The translations under genes were made by a program, and so were the position numbers. Source: Thauera aromatica K172 (lineage in GTDB: Bacteria > Pseudomonadota > Gammaproteobacteria > Burkholderiales > Rhodocyclaceae). From it: 64,000 nucleotides of DNA. Positions 47,001-55,496 of this stretch are shown piece by piece; position 1 is the first letter of the stretch; the number at the start of each line of letters is the position of its first letter. The stretch lies in assembly GCF_003030465.1 (NCBI RefSeq), contig NZ_CP028339.1, forward strand, positions 2,356,001 to 2,420,000, given 5' to 3'. Under the pieces are notes generated by a model. The model was not told the origin of the DNA. It searched no databases and saw only the letters and a list, made by a program, of their open reading frames with translations.

Positions 47001-47134
47001 TGGCGGCCTTCGGCGATCTTCTTCTCTTCGGGGCCGGTGAAGTTGGCCACCATGCGGCCCAGGGTCTGCGAGAAGCCGGCGGCAAAGGCGGCCAGACCAC
47101 CGGCGGCGATGAGTTCACGACGTTCGATTTTCAT
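44039..47134 (-). CDS. ttrA: Tetrathionate reductase catalytic subunit TtrA
   Basis: A molybdopterin enzyme that reduces tetrathionate to thiosulfate in the periplasm, 1031 residues. A Tat-like leader (IERRELIAAGGLAAFAAG) is followed by an iron-sulfur site (CLGCTTQCGVRVRI) and the region with the probable molybdenum-ligand cysteine (HGSYCGGAYRSGSGALFGD). VVEGGDLFGEGHVDGL, AHGGMMAGNGFYNA, EHGYGHRELGARAH and RAGINLNELGLSDPTRGG are shared with Salmonella TtrA, so the call is specific within the DMSO-reductase superfamily. It is last in the ttrB-ttrC-ttrA order. The ATG at 47134 follows AAGGAGAAAC. Confidence 0.95.
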   Translation of the reverse strand: MKIERRELIAAGGLAAFAAGFSQTLGRMVANFTGPEEKKIAEGRHIHGRSAEPEFTVDPVSGDFTPNPRQQVSYTACLGCTTQCGVRVRIDKASGQVIRVVGNPYSPLSTEPHLPMKVSVKESLVAMSRFQDKGLAGRSTACGRGNAAMDQMSSPFRVLTPMKRAGPRNSGQWQPISFEQLVKEVVEGGDLFGEGHVDGLAALRDLERPIDAEAPELGKRVNQVAVLTSVNDGRENFSRRFWNQAYGTLNHVGHGSYCGGAYRSGSGALFGDVKKMPHAKPDLANAEFVLFIGTAPGNAGNPFKRTGGMLAKGRAEGRLDYVVVDPVLNNSHNLAAAEHGRWVPIRPGTDGALVMGMMRWMFDNDRVNTAYLAWPNLKAAQAAGEPSFTNAGWLVIAEDGHPRQGRFLRGSDIGMAVAAEDKYKDADPYLIATAGGELVAAETAAEPAVLEATRVIELGGKPVTVKTPFELLRESARAQSIDEYSAICGIPEEVITGLADEFTRHGRKASAVAHGGMMAGNGFYNAYAVVTLNALIGNLNCKGGFVMNGGGFKDNGAGPRYDLETFPGMLKPAGTPLGRNVPYERSAEFKRRQAEGKAYPATDAWFPNAPGLGTEWFPGALRGYPYGLKALILWSCNPLYGITGVRPLIEKDLADPKKLPLIVSVDPLINESNAFADYIVPDSLMYESWGWTAPWNGVPTKATTARWPVVEPKAVKTPDGAAIGMETFYLALAKAMQLPGFGAGAIADMDGKRYPLDTPEDWYLRGGANIAFAGKAPVGEASDEDLQLSGVERIRPQLEGVLKAEEWRKVAFLFTRGGRYQPASEAQDAEQPEWQAHRFTKPLWLWNETIGSARNTLTGARFRGCAQWTPPAFYDGTPVRRVHSEADWPLQIVSYKSALQNSYSIATRITGLHPDNPVVVHPADAAALGLQSGDTARIRTPGGAAECTVIVHEGVVPGVMAVEHGYGHRELGARAHRIGDQVQPDRPDLRAGINLNELGLSDPTRGGKVIWVDAVSGTAVRQGIPARLERV

Positions 47135-47159
47135 GATGTTTCTCCTTGGTCGCCCGCGC

Positions 47160-48257
47160 TCAGGCGGCAGCCTTGTCGGTGTTGCCGGCCGCGAGGCGGT
47201 CGAGCGGCAGCAAGGTGGTGATGAGGACGAAGAGGAAAATCCACAGCCCGGCGGTGCCGACGATGCCCATCAGGCCCTCGGGACCGAGCGGCAGCGAGTA
47301 GGTGTAGTAACCGGCGCCGGTCTTGGGCACTTCCTGGCCGCCGATGAAGATCGACCAGCGCATCATCCACGCCGAGTGCAGCGCCAGGAGGCCGATCACC
47401 AGGCCGGAGCCGGGCCGCTTCCACGCCAGCACCAGGGTCAGCACGGTCGCAGCCACTGCCCACGCCGCCGAGAGCTGCCAGTTGGCCGAGGGGCCGACTT
47501 CGGCCAGGGCCTGGGCATGGACCGGCGACACGCCGGAGAGTCCCAGCGCCAGCCACAGCGCGCCCACCGCCAGCGCCACCACCTGGGTTGCGGCCAGCAC
47601 GCGGGCCATGCGCCCCTTGGCGGCCTCGTCCTTGGGACCGAAGCGGTTGAACAGCAAGGCCAGGCCGACCGCGCCGGCAAAGGCGGTGATGAAGAACTGC
47701 AGCGGCAAGAGCGGCGTGTTCCACAGCGGACGCGCCTGCACCACGGCGACCTCGGCCCCGGTGTACAGCGCGACCAGCGCCGCACCGACGAAGGCGAGCA
47801 GCGCCGCCGCCTTCAGCGCGCCACGGCTGTCGTGGCCACCGTAGGCGAGTACGCCGGCCAGCCCGGCGAGCTTGCCGCCGCTCGCGGCGTGGCGCGCGAG
47901 CTCGGGGCGGAAGGCCAGCCAGGCGTACATCAGCAGTCCGCCCAGATAGACCGGAATGAAGAACGCCCCCCAGGACATCCACGAGGTCGGGGTGAAGTAC
48001 GCATAGAAGTGCCAGAAGCGGCCCGGCTGATGCAGGTCCGCGAGCAGCGCCACCGGCGCCGCCAGGCCGCACACCAGCGCCCCCAGCAGGGCCAGGCGCG
48101 AGATGCCGGCCCAGCCCGGCCGGCGGAACACGATCCCCGGCAGCGACAGCAGGAAGGCGCCATAGGACAGGCCGATGAGGAAGAAGTACTGCACGGCCCA
48201 AGGCAGCCACGCGACTTCGCGCGCGACGTTGATGGTTTCGACGATGTTCGGGTTCAT
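47160..48257 (-). CDS. ttrC: Tetrathionate reductase membrane subunit TtrC (NrfD family)
   Basis: A 365-residue quinol-oxidising membrane anchor of the NrfD/PsrC family with about nine helices, e.g. YFFLIGLSYGAFLLSLPGIV, TSWMSWGAFFIPVYLGGLLM and WIFLFVLITTLLPLDRLAAG. No heme ligands are needed in this family. It takes electrons from the quinol pool and hands them to TtrB. It lies 22 bases after ttrB and 25 bases before ttrA. Confidence 0.92.
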   Translation of the reverse strand: MNPNIVETINVAREVAWLPWAVQYFFLIGLSYGAFLLSLPGIVFRRPGWAGISRLALLGALVCGLAAPVALLADLHQPGRFWHFYAYFTPTSWMSWGAFFIPVYLGGLLMYAWLAFRPELARHAASGGKLAGLAGVLAYGGHDSRGALKAAALLAFVGAALVALYTGAEVAVVQARPLWNTPLLPLQFFITAFAGAVGLALLFNRFGPKDEAAKGRMARVLAATQVVALAVGALWLALGLSGVSPVHAQALAEVGPSANWQLSAAWAVAATVLTLVLAWKRPGSGLVIGLLALHSAWMMRWSIFIGGQEVPKTGAGYYTYSLPLGPEGLMGIVGTAGLWIFLFVLITTLLPLDRLAAGNTDKAAA

Positions 48258-48279
48258 GCTGGATCTCCTCGCGTGCAGT

Positions 48280-49032
48280 TCAGGCGTGCGGCAGGTTGCG
48301 GGGCTTCCACAGCGTGCCCTGGCCCTCGACCTTGCCGGTGAAGCGTTCGTCGAGGCCGATGTAGAACACCCGCGGCGCGGTCTCGAGCTCGGGCTTGAGC
48401 ACCTTGAGCTGCGGCTGCGTCTCCTTCAGGCGGCTGGCGAGCTCGCCCTCGGGGTCGTTGATGTCGCCGAAGATGCGCGCGCCGCCGACGCAGGTCTCGA
48501 CGCAGGCGGGCAGCAGGCCGGCATCAACGCGGTGGGCGCAGAAGGTGCACTTGTCGGCCTTGTTGGTCTCGTGGTTGATGAAGCGCGCGTCGTAGGGGCA
48601 GGCCTGCACGCAGTAGGCGCAGCCCACGCAGAGGTCGCCATCGACCGCGACGATGCCGTCCTCGCGCTTGTAGGTGGCACCGACCGGGCACACCGGGATG
48701 CACGGCGGGTTGTCGCAGTGGTTGCACAGGCGCGGCAGCACGTAGGTGCCGGCAGGCTGGGCGCTGTCGGTGAGCTTGACGCTGTAGGTCGACACCACGG
48801 TGCGGAAGCTGCCCTCGGGCACCGCGTTTTCCTGGATGCAGGACACGGTACAGGCCTGGCAGCCGATGCATTTGCGCACGTCGACCAGCATCGCCCACTG
48901 CTTCTTGCCGGTACCGGCAACCGCCGGTACCGGCGCCGCCGCCGCGGCGGCGCTGAGCACCGTCGCCCCGCGCAGGAAGGCACGGCGCGAGGGCGAGGCG
49001 GGAAATACGGGCAAATCGGAACAGGATTTCAT
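48280..49032 (-). CDS. ttrB: Tetrathionate reductase iron-sulfur subunit TtrB
   Basis: A 250-residue periplasmic electron-transfer subunit. Tat signal SPSRRAFLRGATVLSAAAAA (SRRAFLRG motif), then four [4Fe-4S] clusters: CIGCQACTVSC, CNHCDNPPCIPVCPVGATYK, CVGCAYCVQACPYDARF and CTFCAHRVDAG with CVETC. It is first in the operon. No clear FNR site (TTGAT...ATCAA) is seen in the 425 bases between ttrB and nrdJ, so anaerobic control, if present, may run only through TtrRS. Confidence 0.93.
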   Translation of the reverse strand: MKSCSDLPVFPASPSRRAFLRGATVLSAAAAAAPVPAVAGTGKKQWAMLVDVRKCIGCQACTVSCIQENAVPEGSFRTVVSTYSVKLTDSAQPAGTYVLPRLCNHCDNPPCIPVCPVGATYKREDGIVAVDGDLCVGCAYCVQACPYDARFINHETNKADKCTFCAHRVDAGLLPACVETCVGGARIFGDINDPEGELASRLKETQPQLKVLKPELETAPRVFYIGLDERFTGKVEGQGTLWKPRNLPHA

Positions 49033-49322
49033 GGCGGAACTCCAGAAGCCGTTGGCGTGGGAGTCACTCTAGGCCTGCGCGGCCGCGGCAAAAATCGGCG
49101 AAACAAGGCAGCGGACTAGACGGTTTTACCTATTGCGCCACCGTTCTCCCCCACCCTTTTCTGCCCGCACGCGGCCACGCAGCCAGCCGCCGCCACGTGC
49201 CCCCGGCGCGGGTCTTGCCCCCCGGGCGTCGCACGGCTGCGCGCGCTCGACGATCTGCCCGGCCCGGCAGGCCCAAACCCGCGCGGACAGTGGGTTTCAG
49301 CCTTCCGGAAGCCCATTACGAC

Positions 49323-49338
49323 CTACTACATGTAGTGG
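49323..49338. promoter_or_regulatory. NrdR-box-like palindrome upstream of nrdJ
   Basis: The perfect 12-bp palindrome ACTACATGTAGT (49325-49336) lies within a 16-bp window matching the NrdR-box consensus ACACTATATATAGTGT at 11 positions. A weaker partial match (ACACAACATAAATACA, 49355-49370) is centred about 32 bases away, near the three-turn spacing known for NrdR box pairs. The region is strikingly A+T-rich for this genome. Confidence 0.55.
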
Positions 49339-49401
49339 ATCGTAAAAAATAAAAACACAACATAAATACATAAGACACTGTTTTATAAGGATTTTATTTT
49401 T

Positions 49402-49430
49402 TTGCGAAACGCGATTTTCCGCGCTATTCT
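49402..49430 (+). promoter_or_regulatory. Candidate sigma70 promoter of nrdJ
   Basis: TTGCGA (49402-49407) and TATTCT (49425-49430) are separated by 17 bases and would start transcription about 20 bases before the ATG. If this promoter is used, the NrdR-like box lies about 100 bases upstream. A TATAAG at 49384 is an alternative -10 without a good -35. Confidence 0.4.
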
Positions 49431-49456
49431 TCAGTCCATCCCACGAACCACCACGG

Positions 49457-52375
49457 ATGAAGAAAAAAGCCATGAGCGAGACCAACAGCGCGTCCACCAG
49501 CACATCCATGCCGAACACTGCCAAACCCTCCGCCGCCAACCTGCCGATGCAGGAAATCTCCGGCGAAGTCCTCGTCGAAAAATACGCCAAGGGTGACGAG
49601 CAGACCGTCGCCGAAGTGCGTCGCCGCGTCGCCCGCGCCCTCGCCGAAGTCGAGACCGATGACAAGCGCGCCCACTGGGAAGCGAAGTTCCTCGAAGCGC
49701 AGGAAAAGGGCTTCGTCCCCGCCGGGCGGATCAACAGCGCCGCCGGCACCACGCTCGCTGCCACCCTGATCAACTGCTTCGTGCAGCCGGTCGGCGATTC
49801 GGTCACCGAGGCCGTCGACGGCCGTCCCGGCATCTATACCGCGCTCGCCCAGGCCGCCGAGACCATGCGCCGCGGCGGCGGCGTCGGCTACGACTTCTCC
49901 TCCATCCGCCCCAAGGGCGCACTGGTCAAGGGCACGGCCTCGAACGCCTCCGGCCCGGTGTCCTACATGCGCGTGTTCGACCGTTCCTGCGAAACGGTGG
50001 AATCGGCCGGCGCCCGCCGCGGCGCGCAGATGGGCGTGCTGCGCTGCGATCACCCGGACATCGAGGAATTCATCCACGCCAAGGATCACGGCGACCTCAC
50101 CAACTTCAACATCTCGGTCGGCGTCACCGACCCCTTCATGCAGGCGGTCGAAGCCGACGGTTTCGTCGAACTCGCGCACAAGGCCAAGCCGACCGCCGAA
50201 CTGAGGGAAGCCGGCGCCTACCAGCGCGACGACGGCCTGTGGGTCTATCGCAAGGTGCGCGCGCGCGAGCTGTGGGATCAGGTCATGCGTTCCACCTACG
50301 ACCACGCCGAACCGGGCATCCTCTTCCTCGACCGCATGAACCAGGACAACAACCTGTACTACTGCGAAACCATCGAGGCCACCAACCCCTGCGCCGAACA
50401 ACCGCTGCCGCCCTACGGCTGCTGCTGCCTCGGTTCGATCAACCTCACGCCCTTCGTCAAGCACCCGTTCACCGGCAAGGCCGAGTTCGACTACGCCGCT
50501 TTCGGCAAGATCGTCGACATCTCGATCCGCATGCTCGACAACGTGCTCGACAGCACCCACTGGCCGCTCGAGCAGCAGCGCGCCGAAGCCGACTCCAAGC
50601 GCCGCGTCGGCCTCGGCTTCACCGGCCTGGGCGACGCCCTGATCATGCTCGGCAAGCGCTACGACACGCCCGAAGCGCGCGACGAGGCACGCAAGATTTC
50701 CGAGTACATGCGCAACCGCGCCTACCTCGCCTCGTCCGATCTGGCCAAGGAACGCGGCGCATTCCCGCTGTTCAACGCCGACCTCTACCTGTCGGGCGGC
50801 AATTTCGCCTCGCGCCTGCCGGCCGAAGTCAAGGACAAGATCCGCAAGAACGGCATCCGCAACTCACACCTGCTGTCGATCGCTCCCACCGGCACCATCA
50901 GCCTGGCCTTCGCCGACAACGCCAGCAACGGCATCGAGCCGCCGTTCTCCTACACCTACACCCGCCGCAAGCGCATGGCCGACGGCACCTTCAAGGAGTA
51001 CGCGGTCGAGGACTACGCCTGGCGCCTGTACAAGCACCTCGGCGGCAACGTCGACAAGCTGCCCGCCCCCTTCGTCACCGCACTGGAAATTTCCGCCCAG
51101 GCGCACAAGGACATGGTCGCCGCGGTCGCGCCCTACATCGACACTTCGATCTCGAAGACGGTGAACGTGCCGGAAGACTATCCCTACGCCGAGTTCGAGG
51201 ATCTCTACCTCACCGCGTGGAAGGCCGGCCTCAAGGGCCTGGCGACCTACCGGCCGAACAGCGTCCTCGGCTCGGTGCTGTCGGTCACCCCGAGCACCGA
51301 ACAGAAGCAGCCCCACGACGTCGAGCTCTCCGACGCCAACCGCCGCCTGTCGATCAAGAGCCTGCCCGCGCCGGTGCTCGCCAGCCTGCGCTGGCCCGGC
51401 CGCCCCGAACTGCCCGACGGCAACCTCGCCTGGACCTACATGCTCAACACCCCGACCGGCGGCTTCGCGCTGTTCGTCGGCCAGGTCGGCAACAACGGCA
51501 GCTCCTTCCCGTTCGAAGTCTGGGTCAACGGCGCCGACCAGCCGCGCGGCCTCGGCGCGGTGGCGAAGACGCTGTCGATGGACATGCGCGCCAACGACCG
51601 CGGCTGGCTCAAGCTGAAGCTCGAGACCCTGGCCCGCACCGTCGGCGAGAAGTCCTTCGAGATGCCCTTCCCGCCGCACGGCGAGAAAAAACTCGTGCCC
51701 GGCGTGGTGTCCGCCTTCGCCCAGGCGGTCAATTACCGCTGCGAGAAGCTCGGTGCCTTCGACCACGAGGACGAGACCAACCCGGTCCTCGACACCTTGT
51801 TCAGTCTCGATGAACCGAAGACCGGCACCGACGGCACGCTGTCGTGGACGGTGGACATCTACAACCCGGCGACCGGCGAAGACTTCGTCCTCGGCCTGAA
51901 GGAAATCACCCTGCCGGCGCAGGACGGCTTCAGCGCGGGCGTCACCCGCCCCTACTCGATGTGGCTGTCGGGCAACTACCCGCGTGCGCTCGACGGGCTG
52001 TCGCGCATCCTCTCGCTCGACATGCGCGTCATGGACCCGGCGTGGATCGGCATGAAGCTCAGGAAACTGCTCGACTACCCCGAACCTCTGGGCGACTTCA
52101 TGGCCTTCGTCCCCGGCACCAAGCGCCAGCAGAACTATCCGAGCACCGTGGCCTACCTCGCGCAGCTGATCATCCACCGCTATGCGATGCTCGGCGTGCT
52201 CGACGAGCGCGGCTATCCGACGCGCGAAATGGGCATTCTCGAGTCGCCGCGCGACGACAGCGAGCCCAAGCTGATGCAGGGCACGCTGTGCGCCGAATGC
52301 GGCAACCACACGGTGATCCGCAAGGACGGCTGCGACTTCTGCACCGCCTGCGGTGCGGTCGGCACCTGCGGCTGA
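49457..52375 (+). CDS. nrdJ: Adenosylcobalamin-dependent (class II) ribonucleotide reductase
   Basis: A 972-residue enzyme that makes deoxyribonucleotides independently of oxygen, using B12. The catalytic barrel includes [36 protein letters not shown], the active-site loop [16 protein letters not shown] and [20 protein letters not shown]. Two TSCPD-like segments follow (about 640-730 and 790-880), sharing FxVWVNG/YSMWLSG and [24 protein letters not shown]-terminal zinc ribbon (CAECG ... CDFCTACG) ends the protein. Start ATG 49457 has a poor ribosome binding site; ATG 49472 is possible. No cobalamin riboswitch is evident in the leader. Confidence 0.95.
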   Translation: MKKKAMSETNSASTSTSMPNTAKPSAANLPMQEISGEVLVEKYAKGDEQTVAEVRRRVARALAEVETDDKRAHWEAKFLEAQEKGFVPAGRINSAAGTTLAATLINCFVQPVGDSVTEAVDGRPGIYTALAQAAETMRRGGGVGYDFSSIRPKGALVKGTASNASGPVSYMRVFDRSCETVESAGARRGAQMGVLRCDHPDIEEFIHAKDHGDLTNFNISVGVTDPFMQAVEADGFVELAHKAKPTAELREAGAYQRDDGLWVYRKVRARELWDQVMRSTYDHAEPGILFLDRMNQDNNLYYCETIEATNPCAEQPLPPYGCCCLGSINLTPFVKHPFTGKAEFDYAAFGKIVDISIRMLDNVLDSTHWPLEQQRAEADSKRRVGLGFTGLGDALIMLGKRYDTPEARDEARKISEYMRNRAYLASSDLAKERGAFPLFNADLYLSGGNFASRLPAEVKDKIRKNGIRNSHLLSIAPTGTISLAFADNASNGIEPPFSYTYTRRKRMADGTFKEYAVEDYAWRLYKHLGGNVDKLPAPFVTALEISAQAHKDMVAAVAPYIDTSISKTVNVPEDYPYAEFEDLYLTAWKAGLKGLATYRPNSVLGSVLSVTPSTEQKQPHDVELSDANRRLSIKSLPAPVLASLRWPGRPELPDGNLAWTYMLNTPTGGFALFVGQVGNNGSSFPFEVWVNGADQPRGLGAVAKTLSMDMRANDRGWLKLKLETLARTVGEKSFEMPFPPHGEKKLVPGVVSAFAQAVNYRCEKLGAFDHEDETNPVLDTLFSLDEPKTGTDGTLSWTVDIYNPATGEDFVLGLKEITLPAQDGFSAGVTRPYSMWLSGNYPRALDGLSRILSLDMRVMDPAWIGMKLRKLLDYPEPLGDFMAFVPGTKRQQNYPSTVAYLAQLIIHRYAMLGVLDERGYPTREMGILESPRDDSEPKLMQGTLCAECGNHTVIRKDGCDFCTACGAVGTCG

Positions 52376-52447
52376 GCGCGGGTGGCGCCTCGCGCCGCGG
52401 CCGTTGGCGGCGCGCCAGCGGCCGCGAACGCGCCGAGGCGCTTCCTC

Positions 52448-52453
52448 TATAAT
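52448..52453 (+). promoter_or_regulatory. -10 element (TATAAT) upstream of the small zinc-ribbon gene
   Basis: A perfect TATAAT in the context CTCTATAATC, identical to that at 54-62, lies 69 bases before the ATG. No clear -35 is seen. Confidence 0.4.
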
Positions 52454-52521
52454 CCGGACCCTGACTGCAACTACCGGGGGCACGACCCGGCAATGCCGCT
52501 TCCTGCCCCCGCCCCGCTCCC

Positions 52522-52761
52522 ATGCCTACCTGCCCCCGCTGCGACGGCACCGACTGTCGCCAATCGCCCTGGCGCTCGGAAGACGAACGGCGCACCCACC
52601 CGGGCGAACTCGCCTGGCGCTGCATGTCCTGCGTACATCGCTTCTACAGCCCGGCACCGAAGGGAGTGCTGCGGAACAATCCTCTGTTCGCTGCGATCGG
52701 CGGCAGCACGTTCCTGGTCGTGGTCGCCGTCGTGGTGATTCTGTGGGTCTGGAAGAGCTGA
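52522..52761 (+). CDS. Small zinc-ribbon membrane protein
   Basis: A 79-residue protein: N-terminal zinc-ribbon-like knuckles CPRCDGTDC and CMSC (residues 4-37) followed by one membrane helix (IGGSTFLVVVAVVVILWVWK) at the very C-terminus. The topology predicts a cytosolic ribbon and a tail anchor. No family function is known to me. It lies downstream of nrdJ with its own TATAAT, and is convergent with the oxidase group. The paired cysteines and regular helix make it likely to be real. Confidence 0.65.
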   Translation: MPTCPRCDGTDCRQSPWRSEDERRTHPGELAWRCMSCVHRFYSPAPKGVLRNNPLFAAIGGSTFLVVVAVVVILWVWKS

Positions 52762-52818
52762 GCCGGAAACCGCTCGATCAGCCGCCGAAACCGCAGCGGA
52801 AGACATCGGGGTGTCGAA

Positions 52819-53397
52819 TCAGCGTCCGGTAGCCGCCCCCCGGCCGATGAACAGCGTGCCGAACCAGACGACGAAAAGGGTCAACGCCGCCGCCACCAGA
52901 AGCCCACCGGTCTGCTGCTGCTGCTCGAGCGAGTAGCTGTTGCAGGCCCGCAGCGGTGCGGCCAGATACAGCCAGCCGAGCACCGCGACCATGCTGATCG
53001 CGTTGGTCCAGACGAAGCCGCGTCCGATCAGGGACAGTTGCGGCCAGGCGAGCCCGAGGGGCAGGCCGACGAGCAGGGGCACGGTGAGGAACTTCGCCAG
53101 TTCGACCGCGGGCGACGCCAGGGCGGCATCGAGTACGCGCGGCAGCATCCAGTACGCCATCGCAAACACTGCCACCACCACCCACGCCGCCGGGCCGCCG
53201 CTGAGCGCCAGCATGCGCTGCTGCCATTGCGGCGGCAGCCAACGCGCGGCGACGAAACCGAGCACGCCGAGCAGCGGAATCTGCACCAGCATGTGCGCCG
53301 ACATCGTCGCCTCGAGCCCGGCCCGCAGCGGCGGCAACGCCAGTCCGCCGTACAGCAGGAGCAGCGCATGGCGGGCCGTTGCGCGCCCCTCCCTCAT
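52819..53397 (-). CDS. Integral membrane protein, probable cytochrome oxidase accessory (CtaG-like)
   Basis: A 192-residue protein with about five membrane helices and the segment GLEATMSAHMLVQIPLLGVL near residue 26, reminiscent of CtaG/DUF2189-independent oxidase assembly proteins with a histidine-methionine-rich first loop. It overlaps the SCO gene by ATGA and is last in the oxidase operon, so a role in copper delivery or oxidase assembly is inferred. The sequence match to CtaG itself is weak. Confidence 0.6.
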   Translation of the reverse strand: MREGRATARHALLLLYGGLALPPLRAGLEATMSAHMLVQIPLLGVLGFVAARWLPPQWQQRMLALSGGPAAWVVVAVFAMAYWMLPRVLDAALASPAVELAKFLTVPLLVGLPLGLAWPQLSLIGRGFVWTNAISMVAVLGWLYLAAPLRACNSYSLEQQQQTGGLLVAAALTLFVVWFGTLFIGRGAATGR

Positions 53398-54008
53398 CGC
53401 AGCGCCTCGACGCTGGCGACGAAACCTTGCACATCCTCGGGATCGCTAATCCGGGCGAGACGCCCCTCACGGTCGATCAGGTGGAGCGCGGCGTTGTGCT
53501 CGAAGCCACCGCGCCGGTCCGGGATCACCACCACGCCGAAGCGTCCGAGCAGCGCATCCAGCGCCACCCGATCCGGCACACGGGCCACGCGCCAGTGCCT
53601 GCCGTCGGCCCCGAAGCGGCGGGCGTAGTCACGCAGTTGCGCGGGCTGATCGTGTTCAGGATCGAAACTCAGACTCAGCAGGGCGAAATCGCGCCCGAGG
53701 GCCTGCGGCGGAACGCGGTCGTGGATCTGGCGGAAAGCTGCGCCCAAGCTCAGGCACACGGTCTCGCAGCGGGTATAGATGAATTCCACCGCCAGCAGCC
53801 GGCCGCGGTAGTCGTCGAGCGAAAAGAAGGCTCCGTCCTGGTCCTGCAGCCTGGCCGTGGGCAGCGTCCGCGGGCTGCGCAGCACTTCGGCGCGGCGGGC
53901 GCTTTCCGCGGTGAACGCGCTCAGCCCGTCGGTCGCCTGCCACAGGATCGCGGCGCCGGCGATGCCCGCCAGCGCCGACGCCAGCACCGCGCGCAGGCCG
54001 ACGCTCAC
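53394..54008 (-). CDS. SCO1/SenC-family copper chaperone
   Basis: A 204-residue thioredoxin-fold protein anchored by an N-terminal helix (AVLASALAGIAGAAILW). The copper-binding cysteine pair is in FIYTRCETVCLSLGAAF (CxxxC) and the distal histidine in GGFEHNAALHLIDREGRL. SCO proteins deliver copper to the CuA centre of oxidase subunit II. The GTG at 54008 overlaps the subunit I stop (GTGA) and decides the start. Confidence 0.88.
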   Translation of the reverse strand: MSVGLRAVLASALAGIAGAAILWQATDGLSAFTAESARRAEVLRSPRTLPTARLQDQDGAFFSLDDYRGRLLAVEFIYTRCETVCLSLGAAFRQIHDRVPPQALGRDFALLSLSFDPEHDQPAQLRDYARRFGADGRHWRVARVPDRVALDALLGRFGVVVIPDRRGGFEHNAALHLIDREGRLARISDPEDVQGFVASVEALR

Positions 54009-55495
54009 GCGGCGGGCAGCCCCACCGGAATGCTGGCGCGCGCATGTTCGCGCCGGGCCAGCCCGAGCCGGAGCAGGAAGCGGACGATGAACAGCAGGCT
54101 GGCGGCAATCACCAGTGCCGCGAACACCGATCCCGCCCGATCGTAAGGCAGCCATTCCGGCAGATGCTGGGCGTAGCGGCGTGCTGCCCCTTCCTTGCCG
54201 CCCATCAGGAAACTCAGCACGAAGCCCATCCCGCCGACGACGAAGACCCAGAACGCGGCGCGATCAAGGATGCCGTCGCGCTCGTCGCGGCGCGCCTTGC
54301 CGAGGAAGTACATGAAGCCGAACACCATCGCGACCATCCCGAGCAGGAGGTAGGTATGGAAATGTCCCGGCACCCACAAGGTGTTGTGCATCACGTAGTT
54401 GACCGGGATCGTGCCGTCGATGAAGGCCGGCATCACGCCCACCGTCCACCCGAACAGGCCGAGGAAGAGCAGCCTCGAACTCATGTCCCAGTCGATGTCG
54501 GAACGGTGCACGATCATCAGCGCGCCATAGCCAGTCACGAGCAGGATCGGGAAGGTGTTCATGTAGCCGATCACGTGGCCCATGACCAGCATCCATTTCG
54601 GAAAGGCGAAGTCCATCAACAGATGGTGGGGGAAGATGAACAGCACCATCAGCGTCGACAGGGTCCAGGCCGCGAGGAACACTCGGCCCGACTTCCACGG
54701 CCGCTGGGTGTAGCGCGGCAGGATCTCGTAGACCGCGATCACCGCCATGTAGATGGTGGCGTTGATGAAGACGTGGCCGAAGAAGTAGATCATCGCCTTC
54801 GCCAGCAGCGGGTCGATGGCGAACTCCGGCAGGTAGAGATTGACCAGCATCATGCTCAGGATCGTCGCGCCGACGACCAGGGCGAGGAGATTGACGATGG
54901 TGACCATCGTGCTCGCCACCACCGCCGGCGGGGGTGCCTTGCCGTCATCCGCGCCGAACAGCTGCGGCCACCCCAGCGCCCGGGCGAAGCTGCCGTAGCG
55001 GGCGATCAGCGCCCGGGCGACGTCGAGGTGCAGCAGCACGAAGCCCACGCCGATCACCAGCATCCCGCCCAGGAACAGGGCCGCGGCACCGGCCGACCAC
55101 ATTCCCATCGTGTTGCCGGGCAGGGGGTAGAGAAAGGTCCATGCGCCGTGGAAACTGCCGAGCAGCACGCTCCCCAGCACCATCCCCACGCCCCCCAGGA
55201 ACAGCACCAGATTCGCGATCAGGATCGCCGGCGACAGATCGACGTAGCGGCTGAGGAAGTGCCACATCACCGCCGCGCCGGCCAGCCCGGCGATGCCGAC
55301 CATGCCGGCGCCGTGCAGGGTCATCAGGCGGTAGAACCACAGCGCGCCGATGTCGATGAAGCGGGCCTGCTCGAGCCGCATCAGCAGCCCGAACAGCATC
55401 ATCAGCAGGATCACCGCAGCCGTTACCACCAGATAGGCCACCACGCCCGTGCTCGCGCCGCGATCGGTGTCGGGCGCACTCTTGTTGTCGGCCAT
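54005..55495 (-). CDS. Heme-copper cytochrome c oxidase subunit I (ba3/family B-like)
   Basis: A 496-residue membrane subunit that reduces O2. Low-spin heme histidine in YRLMTLHGAGMVGIAG, CuB/tyrosine region FFGHVFINATIYMAVIAVYE, the HH pair in IFPHHLLMDFAFP, and heme ligands in TLWVPGHFHTYLLLG. The GHVFINATIY version of the CuB helix differs from the GHPEVY of A-type oxidases and fits family B enzymes. Twelve or more helices are predicted. It lies one base downstream of subunit II. Confidence 0.88.
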   Translation of the reverse strand: MADNKSAPDTDRGASTGVVAYLVVTAAVILLMMLFGLLMRLEQARFIDIGALWFYRLMTLHGAGMVGIAGLAGAAVMWHFLSRYVDLSPAILIANLVLFLGGVGMVLGSVLLGSFHGAWTFLYPLPGNTMGMWSAGAAALFLGGMLVIGVGFVLLHLDVARALIARYGSFARALGWPQLFGADDGKAPPPAVVASTMVTIVNLLALVVGATILSMMLVNLYLPEFAIDPLLAKAMIYFFGHVFINATIYMAVIAVYEILPRYTQRPWKSGRVFLAAWTLSTLMVLFIFPHHLLMDFAFPKWMLVMGHVIGYMNTFPILLVTGYGALMIVHRSDIDWDMSSRLLFLGLFGWTVGVMPAFIDGTIPVNYVMHNTLWVPGHFHTYLLLGMVAMVFGFMYFLGKARRDERDGILDRAAFWVFVVGGMGFVLSFLMGGKEGAARRYAQHLPEWLPYDRAGSVFAALVIAASLLFIVRFLLRLGLARREHARASIPVGLPAA

Positions 55496-55496
55496 C

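Noticed and set aside
43928-47221. 1097-codon open frame antisense to ttrA
   Set aside because: It mirrors the G+C-rich codon pattern of ttrA, has repetitive Arg/Gly/Ala/His composition and no family-like motif. ttrA is certain.
49033-49140. FNR/Anr site for the ttr operon
   Set aside because: No TTGAT-N4-ATCAA-like sequence found near the ttrB start.
49033-49456. Possible cobalamin riboswitch upstream of nrdJ
   Set aside because: No recognisable B12-box (GCCACTG-like) or conserved long leader fold was seen; the A+T-rich region and palindrome fit an NrdR-type site better.
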